A stretch of DNA of 64,000 nucleotides from Acidulodesulfobacterium sp021802425 (lineage in GTDB: Bacteria > SZUA-79 > Acidulodesulfobacterales > Acidulodesulfobacteraceae): positions 88,370-152,369 of the forward strand of contig JAJZXJ010000002.1 of NCBI GenBank assembly GCA_021802425.1, given 5' to 3'. Each line of letters starts with the position of its first letter. The stretch's first letter is position 1. This document shows positions 52,664 through 61,772 of this stretch, in pieces. Below the pieces are notes generated by a model, which was not told the DNA's origin, searched no databases, and saw nothing but the letters and a program-made list of their open reading frames with translations. The position numbers were made by a program, and so were the translations under genes.

Positions 52664-54346
52664 ATGAAGATTAATTTAAAGATATTTAAAAAATCTATCA
52701 GAAAAATAAAGGTTAAAAAACCTATAGAGAAAAAAGGCTTTGTCATCTTTCAGATTGACGGCCTTTCCTATGAAGCCGTAAAAAAAGCCTTGTCGCTTAA
52801 TTTAATGCCCCATTTGAAAAAAATCATTACGGGGGACGGATACAGTTTTGACAAGTATTTTATAGGGGTTCCCAGCGATACCCCCTTTTTTCAGGCAGGA
52901 CTTCTATACGGAGATAATGATAATGTGCCGGGATTCAGGTGGATAGAAAGAGAAACGGGAGACGAGATAATCTTTAAAAAACCTGAAAGCGCCGGTTATA
53001 TCGAGGAGGCGCTCGCAAAAAAAAATCGCGGGCTTCTCAGCGGGGGTTCAAGTTATGTCAATCTTTTTGCGGGCGGAGCATCCAGGTCAACCTTCACGCT
53101 TTCAACCTTTTCTATTCGTTATTTATTTAAAAGAAAGGTTCGAAATTTTGATATTTTCATTGTGTTTATATTTCATATTTTTACCTTTTTAAAGACATTT
53201 ATTTATGTTTTTTTTGAGTTTTTAATTGAAATATGGGAAAGGGTAGTCGATGTCGTAAAAAAAAGAGATATCCGTCCAGAAGGTCTTTTTCCGTTTGCAA
53301 GGGTTATGTCTAATGTTATATTTAAAGAAATAGAAACATTTGGCGCCATAATGGATATATCAAGGGGGGTTCCGTCTATTTATCTCGATTATATAGGCTA
53401 TGACGAAATTTCCCATCATAGAGGACCGTATTCGATTAGCGCTTTAAGTACATTAAAGGCTATAGACAGAAAAATATATCATATTTATAAAGAAATAAAG
53501 AGGGCCGAAAGAAAATACGATTTTTTTATTATTTCCGACCACGGCCACACCCCGTCCATACCCTTTTTTCATTTAAATCATAAAAAAAAGCTTGAGAATA
53601 TAATCGCAGATTATATTAAAAATGATAATTTCACCATTTATGAGTTTGATACGGGATACAATGCCGTTATAAAAAGATTAATTATATACATAAACGATTT
53701 TTTTAAAAGAGGGAAATGTAATAAAATTTTAAATAATTTTAGAGGGAAAATAGATACGAACAATAAGCCTGCCCGCGATTTCAATAAAAAAATAAATTGG
53801 GAAAGAGATAAAATAGTTTATATTATGAATTCAGGACCAATGGCCAATATTTATTTTTCGGGGAAATCATCAAAGATGTCCGTCGAGGAAGTCGAAAAAT
53901 CATTCCCGTGTATAACTCTTATGCTTGCAAAAACCAGAGGCATAGGGTTTATTATGGGTCAGAATGATAATGGCGAAGCGGTTATTTTTGACAAAAACTC
54001 TCACAGGTTTTATCGTTTTTTAGACTTTTTTGAAAACGGTGCGGATAATTGTTCAAGTCTAAGGCATATTGTGGATGACTATGACAGCAAGGAAGAAAAG
54101 GATATAGCTCTTTCGTCTATCGAAAGGTTCTGTAAGTTTAATAACGCGGGAGATTTAATATTGTTCGGGAAATATGACGGCCGCCGCATAATAAATTTCG
54201 AAAATCAGCTGGGCGCCCACGGCGGCATAGGCGGAAAACAAAATATGCCTTTTGCCGTGTGGCATAGCAGCACGCCGTTTGCCTTCGGGTCAGTTAATAA
54301 TTCTTGTAAAATTTATGAATTTTTGTATAATAATTATGTAGTTTGA
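52664..54346 (+). CDS. alkaline phosphatase superfamily protein with membrane segment
   Basis: A 560-residue hydrolase of the nucleotide pyrophosphatase/phosphodiesterase group. Metal and nucleophile positions are visible: D in IFQIDGLSYEA, the Ser/Thr region PSDTPFFQAG, D and H in YLDYIGYDEISHHRGP, and DHGH in IISDHGHTPS. A hydrophobic stretch of about 30 residues (about 165-195, beginning FDIFIVFIFHIFTFL) sits inside the fold and may anchor it to the membrane. Substrate unknown. It follows the permease by 15 bp, suggesting an envelope lipid or phospho-glycan role. Confidence 0.85.
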   Translation: MKINLKIFKKSIRKIKVKKPIEKKGFVIFQIDGLSYEAVKKALSLNLMPHLKKIITGDGYSFDKYFIGVPSDTPFFQAGLLYGDNDNVPGFRWIERETGDEIIFKKPESAGYIEEALAKKNRGLLSGGSSYVNLFAGGASRSTFTLSTFSIRYLFKRKVRNFDIFIVFIFHIFTFLKTFIYVFFEFLIEIWERVVDVVKKRDIRPEGLFPFARVMSNVIFKEIETFGAIMDISRGVPSIYLDYIGYDEISHHRGPYSISALSTLKAIDRKIYHIYKEIKRAERKYDFFIISDHGHTPSIPFFHLNHKKKLENIIADYIKNDNFTIYEFDTGYNAVIKRLIIYINDFFKRGKCNKILNNFRGKIDTNNKPARDFNKKINWERDKIVYIMNSGPMANIYFSGKSSKMSVEEVEKSFPCITLMLAKTRGIGFIMGQNDNGEAVIFDKNSHRFYRFLDFFENGADNCSSLRHIVDDYDSKEEKDIALSSIERFCKFNNAGDLILFGKYDGRRIINFENQLGAHGGIGGKQNMPFAVWHSSTPFAFGSVNNSCKIYEFLYNNYVV

Positions 54347-54393
54347 TTTATATTTGAAAAATCAAAATTATATAATATTTAATCGCACACCTG

Positions 54394-55479
54394 ATGTCAG
54401 AATTAAGACAGGACCCAACAACAAGGGAATGGGTTATTATTGCTACGGAAAGAAGGAGAAGGCCTCACGAGTTTGACACCTTTCCTCCGTCTAAAAAAGA
54501 AATTAACGCAAACTCCTTAGAATATTCAGAGGATTGTCCATTTTGTTCGGGAAACGAATATCTTTCTCCAAACGAAGTTAAGTCATACAGGACGCCGGGA
54601 ACAAATCCTAACTCAAAAGGCTGGTGGGTTCGGGTTATCCCGAATAAATTTGCGGCCCTTTCTCTCAACCCCGAGGTTAGCCTCTTATCACGCGGGGATG
54701 CAAAAGTTTTTAATACCGATTTTACAGGATATTTTTTCCCCAAAGCCACGGAGATTTTCCGAACCAAACCCGGAATCGGCGCTCATGAGGTGGTTATAGA
54801 TACCCCAAAGCATAATGAAATGATACCTTTTTTTTCCGATAAGCAGGTTCAAGAGCTATTTTTGATGTACAGAGACAGATACTTAAGTTTAAGCAGGGAT
54901 CCAAGGTTTAGATACATTATAATATTTAAAAATAACGGGGTTAATGCGGGAACATCCATAATCCATTCTCATTCCCAGATAATTGCGACCCCTATTATTC
55001 CGCTTACATTAAGAAATAACATTTCTCAGGCCAGATTTTATTATGACGAAATAGGCAGATGTATTTTTTGCGATATGATACAGGGAGAGATTGTGGACGG
55101 CAGGCGAATTATCCTGCAAACCGGCGATTTTATAGTTTTTCACCCGTTTGCTTCTACCAGTCCGTTTGAAACATGGATAATGCCGCTTGTGCATGAGCCG
55201 TGTTTTGCCTCTATGACGGTTGACAAGACTAAAGCTCTGGGAATTATCGTAAAAAAAGTTCTCAAAGGAATGCGCGATGCGCTGAACGACCCTGATTATA
55301 ATTTTGTTTTTAACAATCCGCCTATAGCGGACGAAAAAGAGGATTATTATCACTGGAGTTTGAGGATTATTCCACGCCTTACCATGAAAGCGGGTTTTGA
55401 AATCGGAACCGGAATGTCCATAAACACTGCGATACCTGAAGAAACTGCCGAATTTATGAGGGGATTTTTAAAGGAGTAA
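54394..55479 (+). CDS. galT: galactose-1-phosphate uridylyltransferase
   Basis: GalT exchanges UMP between UDP-glucose and galactose-1-phosphate. It begins MSELRQDPTTREWVIIATER, the family N-terminus, with zinc-type CPFC (in DCPFCSGNE) and CIFC. The active-site histidine triad is IIHSHSQII; classical GalT has HPHGQ, so this is an H-S-H-S-Q variant. 361 residues. galE is at 30.2 kb and no galK is seen. Confidence 0.9.
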   Translation: MSELRQDPTTREWVIIATERRRRPHEFDTFPPSKKEINANSLEYSEDCPFCSGNEYLSPNEVKSYRTPGTNPNSKGWWVRVIPNKFAALSLNPEVSLLSRGDAKVFNTDFTGYFFPKATEIFRTKPGIGAHEVVIDTPKHNEMIPFFSDKQVQELFLMYRDRYLSLSRDPRFRYIIIFKNNGVNAGTSIIHSHSQIIATPIIPLTLRNNISQARFYYDEIGRCIFCDMIQGEIVDGRRIILQTGDFIVFHPFASTSPFETWIMPLVHEPCFASMTVDKTKALGIIVKKVLKGMRDALNDPDYNFVFNNPPIADEKEDYYHWSLRIIPRLTMKAGFEIGTGMSINTAIPEETAEFMRGFLKE

Positions 55480-55485
55480 AACTAT

Positions 55486-56145
55486 ATGATTAAAATTTTA
55501 GATAAATTCGATTCAATAATTTTTGATCTCGACGGAACATTAATCGATTCTTTTGAAGCTATTAACGATGCCTTCGATGAAGTTTTTTCCAGATTTCAGG
55601 GGAGAACCATAACTTTTCAAGAATCCAACTCTTATGTCGGCGTTCCGCTCGAAGGCCTTTTGGGCGAGCTTTTTGGAAAGGAAAATCAGGATGAGGCGAT
55701 CGAGGTTTTCAGGAATAAATATAAAGAGGTTTGTTTTGAAAAAACTTCGCTGATCGGCGGGGTAAAAGAACTTTTAATTTATTTTAAGAAAAAGGGAAAG
55801 TCTTTAAATGTAGCCACAAACAAAACCGGTTCGATTTCAAGGAAATTACTGGAGCATTTAGAAATAGGCAATTTATTTGATTATGTTTTTGGCGTGTATG
55901 ACGGACTTCCAGGGAAACCCTCCCCTGAAATGATTCAAAAAATAGTTGAAAAAACCAATGTTTCTTTATCCTCAACAATATTGGTAGGGGATTCCCCTAT
56001 AGACATAATGACTGCTAAGAATGCAGGTATCCGCATTTTCAGCGTTGCATCGGGAAACCATTCCTATGAAGAACTTCAGTCGTTTAACCCTGATTTTATA
56101 TCGATGTCTATCTCCGGATTAATGCCGAACGGTAATAGTAAATGA
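55486..56145 (+). CDS. HAD-superfamily phosphatase, phosphoglycolate-phosphatase-like
   Basis: HAD subfamily IA enzyme of 219 residues. Motif I FDLDGTLIDS (two Asp), cap helices, motif II with a Thr in NVATNKTG, motif III Lys in PGKPSPEM and motif IV VGDSPIDIMTAKNAG. It resembles Gph or PpaX. The substrate cannot be fixed from sequence. It overlaps mqnA by 4 bp. Confidence 0.9.
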   Translation: MIKILDKFDSIIFDLDGTLIDSFEAINDAFDEVFSRFQGRTITFQESNSYVGVPLEGLLGELFGKENQDEAIEVFRNKYKEVCFEKTSLIGGVKELLIYFKKKGKSLNVATNKTGSISRKLLEHLEIGNLFDYVFGVYDGLPGKPSPEMIQKIVEKTNVSLSSTILVGDSPIDIMTAKNAGIRIFSVASGNHSYEELQSFNPDFISMSISGLMPNGNSK

Positions 56146-57029
56146 TATATATCGGTGAAATAAATTATCTTAATGTTTATCCTATTTATTATTTTTTAAA
56201 AAAGGAAATAAAAATTCATCCGGAATTAAATTTTCTGGAGTTTATTTATGGAACGCCCGCTTTTTTAAATAAAGGCCTAAAATTAGGGGATATCGATATA
56301 AGCCCGTCATCTTCCTCTTATTATATTTTAAATCATAAATCGTCCGTCCTGTTTCCCGATCTTTCGATAAGCTCTCAAAAAACAGTCAAAAGCATTTATT
56401 TATTTTCCCAAAAACCCATTGAAGATTTTAACAAAGGCGAAGCTATTTATATAACTCCTGAAACATTAACCTCTTTAAATTTATTAAAGGTTTTATTGGT
56501 TGAAATTTATAAATTAGATTTTAATAATCTTAACTTTGTTACCCTGCCGTCAAGCGATAAGTTTGAGCTTAAAACTGAATTTAACGGCAGTAAAATGAAC
56601 GGCAAAAATTTTTTGCATATCGGTAATAATGCTTTAAAATATAGAAAATTTATCCCCGAAGGTTATTTTGCGTACGACCTTGCCGATTTGTGGTATAAAT
56701 TTACAGGTTTTCCATTTGTATTTGCGTTATTTATATTAAGAAAAGACGCTTACGATAAAAAGAAAATCGAATTCGAAATTCTTTATAAGTATCTTATAAA
56801 ATCTAAAGAAAATGCTACCCGCGGTTTTAAAGAGGCTGCTTTATCCGTATTGAAGCTCGATGAATATAAATTTATATCGTATGAGGAACTTATAAATTAC
56901 TGGACAGACTGTCTAAGCTTTGATTTTGGGGAAAGAGAAATTGCGGGATTTAAGCTTTATTGTGAATTATTGTATAAAAATAGGCTTATAGATTCTTTTC
57001 CGGCATTAAATTTTGTAAATTTTGCCTAA
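56142..57029 (+). CDS. mqnA: chorismate dehydratase, menaquinone (futalosine) pathway
   Basis: MqnA makes 3-enolpyruvylbenzoate from chorismate, the entry to futalosine-route menaquinone. The 295-residue periplasmic-binding-like fold begins IGEINYLNVYPIYYFL, with the later GTPAFLNKGLKLGDIDISPS and LADLWYKFTGFPFVFALFIL, which are typical. It is translationally coupled to the HAD gene. Its stop overlaps the convergent kinase gene by 4 bp. Confidence 0.92.
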   Translation: MIYIGEINYLNVYPIYYFLKKEIKIHPELNFLEFIYGTPAFLNKGLKLGDIDISPSSSSYYILNHKSSVLFPDLSISSQKTVKSIYLFSQKPIEDFNKGEAIYITPETLTSLNLLKVLLVEIYKLDFNNLNFVTLPSSDKFELKTEFNGSKMNGKNFLHIGNNALKYRKFIPEGYFAYDLADLWYKFTGFPFVFALFILRKDAYDKKKIEFEILYKYLIKSKENATRGFKEAALSVLKLDEYKFISYEELINYWTDCLSFDFGEREIAGFKLYCELLYKNRLIDSFPALNFVNFA

Positions 57030-58321
57030 AGCGGCGCGGACTGTTCCCCGTCTTTAATATTAATATAATCTTGAGATAAAGGTATCATAAATGTAAACAT
57101 AAAGCCGTTTCCCAGACTGCTCTTAAGCACGGCGGCGCCGTTAAGGAGTTTAAGCGTGTGCTTTATAATTGCAAGTCCAAGCCCCGTTCCTTTATATTCG
57201 GTTGTATGCGAACTGTTTACCCTGAAAAATCTTTCTCCCAGCCTTAAAAGATTGGTATAGCTCACACCTATACCGGTATCCTCGATAGAAAAGAAAAAGA
57301 ATTCTTTATGGGTTTCGGCTCTGCTTAGATTATCCCATAAAATGGATGCCTCCTCAGCCCCGGCTATAAAGTTATAGACAGTTTTGGCGCCCTGAATAGA
57401 TCCTTCGATTTTGATAATTCCTCCCTTTTCAGTATATTTAACGGCATTTTGGATTAGATTTATTATAATCTGGTTAATTTTAGAAAAGTCTGAAATAAAT
57501 AATCCATTGCCTATGTTTTTAACTATGTCTATTTTTTTTTCTTTTATTTCTTTTTCAAACAGCGATAAGGAATGTTCGACCGAAGATTTAATGTTAATTT
57601 TTTCTAATTTTATCTGCGCCCTTCCCGTTTCTATTTTAGTTAATGTTATCAGATCGTCGATAAGATAATTAAGCCTTTTTGTGTGGTGTTCTATTATATC
57701 GAGGAATTTAATGCCGGTTACATGATTATCCATAGCGCCGTTTTTTAAAGTTTCGACAAAACCCATTATGGCGGTAATCGGTGTTTTAACTTCGTGGGAT
57801 ATATTTTGAATGAATGTCGCTCTTATATTTTCTATTTTTTGCAGATATGTTACATCTCTTACTATAACGGCATATTTTTCGGTATCCTTAATTTTAAATA
57901 CCCTGCAGTTTACTGTTTTTTCGTTAGCTTTATCGAAATAGGATACTCTTTTTTCGATAGAATCAAGATTATCTTTGTTAATTATATTATCGACAAGGCT
58001 GTTTATCTCAAAATTTCTTACCAAAAATTCAAATTTTTTAATGCTATACGGAAAGGCAGCCGATCTTATATTGTCTTTAAAAGCCGGATTCACGAATAAT
58101 ATATTCTTATCTTTATCTACAATGGTTAAACCGTCATTTAAATTATTTAGAATATATAAATAAAGATTTATCTGTTTTTCATATTCTCTAATCGTATTTT
58201 TAGTTAAAAATTTTTTTATTAGAATATCCTTATATATTTTTTTTTGTAAAAAGATATACAAAAAAAATATAAATAATGATAATATTAAAATCAAAGCTAT
58301 TATTGCAGGCAAACCATTCAT
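57026..58321 (-). CDS. PhoR-like sensor histidine kinase
   Basis: A 431-residue kinase: one N-terminal membrane segment (about 5-27), a PAS domain (about 55-160), HisKA with the phospho-His in NISHEVKTPITAIMGF, and HATPase with N-box IINLIQNAVKYTEKGG, G1 EDTGIGV and G2 GTGLGLAI. About 20-25 extra residues separate the N- and G1-boxes compared with PhoR. There is no adjacent response regulator. PhoR-like kinases usually sense phosphate or envelope state, but the ligand is not evident. Confidence 0.93.
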   Translation of the reverse strand: MNGLPAIIALILILSLFIFFLYIFLQKKIYKDILIKKFLTKNTIREYEKQINLYLYILNNLNDGLTIVDKDKNILFVNPAFKDNIRSAAFPYSIKKFEFLVRNFEINSLVDNIINKDNLDSIEKRVSYFDKANEKTVNCRVFKIKDTEKYAVIVRDVTYLQKIENIRATFIQNISHEVKTPITAIMGFVETLKNGAMDNHVTGIKFLDIIEHHTKRLNYLIDDLITLTKIETGRAQIKLEKINIKSSVEHSLSLFEKEIKEKKIDIVKNIGNGLFISDFSKINQIIINLIQNAVKYTEKGGIIKIEGSIQGAKTVYNFIAGAEEASILWDNLSRAETHKEFFFFSIEDTGIGVSYTNLLRLGERFFRVNSSHTTEYKGTGLGLAIIKHTLKLLNGAAVLKSSLGNGFMFTFMIPLSQDYINIKDGEQSAPL

Positions 58322-58365
58322 ATTAAAATTTTATATTATATCGTTATTATTTTCTATAAAAATAA

Positions 58366-58965
58366 ATGTATAAAAAACTGATATATAGTTCTTTTTTTTT
58401 ATTTTTTCTTTTTTCGTGTAAAAACTCCTATGGATTCTTAATAAACGAAATTGCAGGAACGGTGAACGGCACGCCGGTAACATTGAACGAATTATATTTT
58501 TCTGCCGGCGTCAACCAGATTAATGAGCTAAAATGCAATGAATTAAATCATAAATTCTCAAAAAGCAGTTTAAAAAGAAATTTGAACATTTATATCAACA
58601 GATTAATAATTTTGGAGCAGGAAAAAAAAATCGGAATGATAAAAGTATCAAAAAACCAGATAGACGCTTATATAAAAAGCTTCAAAAAAAAATTTAAGGC
58701 GGTATGTAAAAATATGCAATTTCAGGTATTTTTAAAAAAATATGGATTTAATACGACGATGTTCTTTGATTATGCAAAAAATATATTACTCGAAAAAGAA
58801 TTTATCTATGAAAGATTGCATTTTTTATCGTATAGTCCCGAAAATGGCATAACTTCCCTTAATAACGCAAAGAAAATACAGAGCAAGGAGTTGCTGTCCA
58901 AGTTAAAAGCATGGATTCAAGGACTCAGGAAACATGCCGATATCGAAATTAACGACAATTATTAA
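58366..58965 (+). CDS. SurA-N-like periplasmic lipoprotein, no PPIase domain
   Basis: A 199-residue exported protein. The hydrophobic N-terminus ends in a lipobox-like FLFSC (Cys at about 18). The next segment, IAGTVNGTPVTLNELYFSAG, is the usual start of SurA/PrsA chaperones, followed by a helical region. No parvulin-type catalytic domain follows, so it would be an N-domain-only chaperone. It is divergent from the kinase across 44 bp and has no clear ribosome site. Confidence 0.75.
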   Translation: MYKKLIYSSFFLFFLFSCKNSYGFLINEIAGTVNGTPVTLNELYFSAGVNQINELKCNELNHKFSKSSLKRNLNIYINRLIILEQEKKIGMIKVSKNQIDAYIKSFKKKFKAVCKNMQFQVFLKKYGFNTTMFFDYAKNILLEKEFIYERLHFLSYSPENGITSLNNAKKIQSKELLSKLKAWIQGLRKHADIEINDNY

Positions 58966-59008
58966 TTATATTTTATTTAAATATTTTTATAAAATATCCG
59001 TATAATAT

Positions 59009-59398
59009 ATGTATGAATTAAAAGTATTATCGAGTTTCTCTTCTGCCCATGCGCTCAGGGGATATAACGGCAAGTGCGAAAATATTCATGGACATAACTG
59101 GCAGGTTGAAACCACGGTTGCTTCCAATGTATTGAATGAAATAGGTTTAGTTATCGATTTCAAATTGCTAAAAAAGTTTATCGGCGGGGTAATGGAAATA
59201 CTCGACCATAAATTTATAAATGAACTCGATTTTTTTAAAGAAGTTAATCCGTCTGCGGAAAATATTGCAAGATACATATACGAAGAGCTTGAAAAAATAA
59301 TCGGTCTCAATGAATACAATGAGTGTAAAGATATTAGAATAACAAGGGTCGATGTTTACGAAACTTCTTCATCGATGGCATCATATCGTAAAAATTGA
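59009..59398 (+). CDS. queD: 6-carboxy-5,6,7,8-tetrahydropterin synthase
   Basis: QueD is a step in queuosine synthesis from GTP. The 129-residue T-fold protein has the zinc histidines in SSAHAL and IHGHNW, the catalytic Cys in GKCENIHGH, LDHKFINEL and the pterin-anchoring Glu near YETSSSMASY. A paralogous 6-pyruvoyl-tetrahydropterin synthase is less likely in a bacterium. No other que gene is in the window. Confidence 0.93.
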   Translation: MYELKVLSSFSSAHALRGYNGKCENIHGHNWQVETTVASNVLNEIGLVIDFKLLKKFIGGVMEILDHKFINELDFFKEVNPSAENIARYIYEELEKIIGLNEYNECKDIRITRVDVYETSSSMASYRKN

Positions 59399-59481
59399 TT
59401 GACTAAAATTCTTGAATATATTAAAAGATTATTGATATATAAAAATTAAAATTAAAATAACGAATTAAATTTAATGCTTCC

Positions 59482-60576
59482 GTGAATCCAAATAATAAAA
59501 AAATTTTTAATTTAATTCTTGCAATAATTCTCATCATATCTATTTTCATTTTTTATTTCTTTTTTCAAAACGCCGTTAAAAAAGAAAAAGAAATGAATTC
59601 TAAAATAGACAAGAAAGTTAATCACTTAAAAATAATACAAAAAGGTATTGCCGAAAATATAGGTAAAATCAAGGAAATAGGCATCCCATCCCTTAGATAT
59701 GGATACTCTTTTAATAAAAACGACCAATATTTTATTTCAAAAATTTTAAATGATTCCAAAAAATATTATGTAAAATTAAGCTATGTAAAATTAAACTATT
59801 TTAAAAAACATAAAAACAGAGAAATATATTCCTTTAAAATTTCCGGATACGGGAAGCCCAAAAATATTTATTTATTTATAAAGACATTGGAATATAACGA
59901 TAAAATCCAATTAAATAAATTTTTAATTAAAAACAAAACGAACAGGGATTATGTCTCGTTTTATTCGGATTTATCCGTATATGCCATAAAAAAAACGGAT
60001 GTCTTAACGCATATTCTAAAATATAAACTCAATCTAACCCCGCCCCCGCAAACATTTGGAACTATTAACCCATTTTTTGCTCCCGCCGTGTCTAAAAAAT
60101 ATGTAAAAAAAATTAAATCTGCGGGGAAATATCTTCCGGAAGTAAAAAGTAAAAAATTGAAAATTGAAAAAGAAAAAATTTCCAATAAAGCTTATGAAAA
60201 GTTGGCATATAAATCAAAACTAAAAAAATCCGATTATTATAATAAAAAAGGAGTTGCATTTTTTGTACGGGAAGATTACGGCAGGGCTTTTGAAATGTTT
60301 AAAAAAGCTATAGCCCTAAACCCTTCAAATTATCAGGCTTTGTCAAATGCGGCTCTTGATAATTATGAAAAAAAAGATTACAATAGCGCTTTACTTTATG
60401 GCAAAGAGGCGCTAAAGCAAAAAAATGTATGGCAGATTAATTTTATTTTAGGGCTGATTTGTTTGCGTAGCGGAGACTTTTTAAGAGCAAAGCATTATTT
60501 TGCCAAATCATTAGAGTTAAATCCTTCAAATTATAAAATTAAATATTATTTAAATATCGCTGAAAAAGGACGATAA
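59482..60576 (+). CDS. membrane-anchored protein with PilO-like region and TPR repeats
   Basis: A 364-residue protein with a single N-terminal membrane helix (about 8-30), a coiled-coil linker, a domain (about 60-170) resembling PilO-type pilus-assembly proteins (KNIYLFIKTLEYNDKIQLNK), a proline-containing stretch (PPPQTFGTINPFFAP), and C-terminal TPRs (about 250-360; KGVAFFVREDYGRAFEMFKK, LKPSN-type repeats). The PilO similarity is a judgement from general shape. The start is a GTG at 59482 with no ribosome site, so it is uncertain. It is upstream of a secreted Ig-like protein. Confidence 0.7.
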   Translation: MNPNNKKIFNLILAIILIISIFIFYFFFQNAVKKEKEMNSKIDKKVNHLKIIQKGIAENIGKIKEIGIPSLRYGYSFNKNDQYFISKILNDSKKYYVKLSYVKLNYFKKHKNREIYSFKISGYGKPKNIYLFIKTLEYNDKIQLNKFLIKNKTNRDYVSFYSDLSVYAIKKTDVLTHILKYKLNLTPPPQTFGTINPFFAPAVSKKYVKKIKSAGKYLPEVKSKKLKIEKEKISNKAYEKLAYKSKLKKSDYYNKKGVAFFVREDYGRAFEMFKKAIALNPSNYQALSNAALDNYEKKDYNSALLYGKEALKQKNVWQINFILGLICLRSGDFLRAKHYFAKSLELNPSNYKIKYYLNIAEKGR

Positions 60577-60624
60577 ATATATGTTATAAGTTTATTACAC
60601 TATTATTTTATGAGGGAATCTATT

Positions 60625-61707
60625 ATGAATATTAATTCTATTAAAAAGGCGATATTTTTTTGGGCAGCTTTATTTTTATTTAGTTTTTCCTTATTCAACA
60701 AGGCATCTGCCTTTACCACCATTACGATTATGCCCGGCAAGTTGAATACCTTTAGGATAAGCGTTCCCCATGAAGTTGTAGCGGGAAGGAAATTTAAAAT
60801 TAAAATCGTTGCGTTAGACGATTACGGAAATGTGATTACAGACTTTGCCACTAAATATGAAGGGTTAAATGTCGGGGTAACTATCGGCAATTATTATATA
60901 GAACATTTAAATATTCCTGCTTCCGAATTTAAAAACGGGGTAGTCAGTTTTAATCTTTCTTATAAAAAAGCAGGAAAAATGAATTTAGCCGCATCATTTG
61001 AAGGAATTAGTAATTCCAGTTCGCCTATAAAAGTGTCGCCGGGCCCGTTCCATGATTTAAAAATAGTTTCCCCTGCAAAAGTTACGGCGGGACAGCCGTT
61101 TAATGTTAAGGTATATGCCGCAGACCAATACGGCAATCCCGTTAACTTTATGCCTAAAGGCGACATACAGGTTTACCTTACCGGCGATAATTTTAAAATT
61201 CGTCCAAGGGTTATTCCTTCAGGTTATATAAAAAACGGGATAGGCAAGTTTAGTTTTATTTCCGATAGGGCAGGCATAAGCCAGCTTAATTTTGAAGCGC
61301 ATTACGATGGAAAGAGCCATGTTTTTATAAGCAAGAATATCGATATAAAGCCTTCAAGTTTCGATAAGTTCCTTATATCGACCAATATCTCTAAGGTTCC
61401 GGCCGGCAGGCCTTTTATAATTAAGATTGTTTCCGTAGATAGATATAATAATGTTATCGGAAATATTAATAAAACGAAGGGGGAAGTAAAGCTTATCTTA
61501 ATTTCTAAGCTGGGGATAGAAAGAAGCTCCGTATTTAGTTTTAAATCTTTTCATAAAGGCGTTGCCTTGGTAAAAACTGTTTTCAACAGAGTCGGAACAT
61601 TTTCTATATACGCAAAACCTACCGGACCGGCTTTAAAGAAAATAAAGGAACCTTCAAAGGTTTTCAAAAATAAGATACCGGCTAAAAGTCTTCTTTTATA
61701 TAAGTAA
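60625..61707 (+). CDS. secreted protein with three Ig/filamin-like repeats
   Basis: A signal peptide (about 1-30, ending KASA) is followed by three similar modules, each opening with a V-A-G-x-P/K-F pattern and a D-x-Y-G/N-N loop: VVAGRKFKIKIVALDDYGN, VTAGQPFNVKVYAADQYGN and VPAGRPFIIKIVSVDRYNN. This is the architecture of bacterial Ig-like or filamin-type surface proteins. Function unknown, probably structural or adhesive. I chose the ATG at 60625, which has GAGGGA 7 bases ahead, over the ATG at 60610 that contains that site. 360 residues. Confidence 0.8.
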   Translation: MNINSIKKAIFFWAALFLFSFSLFNKASAFTTITIMPGKLNTFRISVPHEVVAGRKFKIKIVALDDYGNVITDFATKYEGLNVGVTIGNYYIEHLNIPASEFKNGVVSFNLSYKKAGKMNLAASFEGISNSSSPIKVSPGPFHDLKIVSPAKVTAGQPFNVKVYAADQYGNPVNFMPKGDIQVYLTGDNFKIRPRVIPSGYIKNGIGKFSFISDRAGISQLNFEAHYDGKSHVFISKNIDIKPSSFDKFLISTNISKVPAGRPFIIKIVSVDRYNNVIGNINKTKGEVKLILISKLGIERSSVFSFKSFHKGVALVKTVFNRVGTFSIYAKPTGPALKKIKEPSKVFKNKIPAKSLLLYK

Positions 61708-61751
61708 TATACAGGTAACCAAAATTTTTTATTTTATGCAAAAAATAAAAA

Positions 61752-61760
61752 TGCTATAAT
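61752..61760 (+). promoter_or_regulatory. extended -10 promoter upstream of tRNA-Cys
   Basis: TGCTATAAT is a perfect extended -10 element (TGn-TATAAT). A start about 7 bases on, near 61767, would place transcription just before the structured element at 61773 and about 96 bases before tRNA-Cys. No clear -35 box is present, as is allowed for extended -10 promoters. Confidence 0.6.
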
Positions 61761-61772
61761 ATACATATTAAT

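Noticed and set aside
54347..54376. Promoter before galT (TTTATA with TATAAT at 54371-54376)
   Set aside because: The -10 is perfect but the -35 is poor, and such matches are expected by chance in this AT-rich gap.
59001..59008. TATAAT just before queD as a promoter
   Set aside because: It lies 2 bases before the queD ATG, so transcription would start inside the gene; probably chance in AT-rich DNA.
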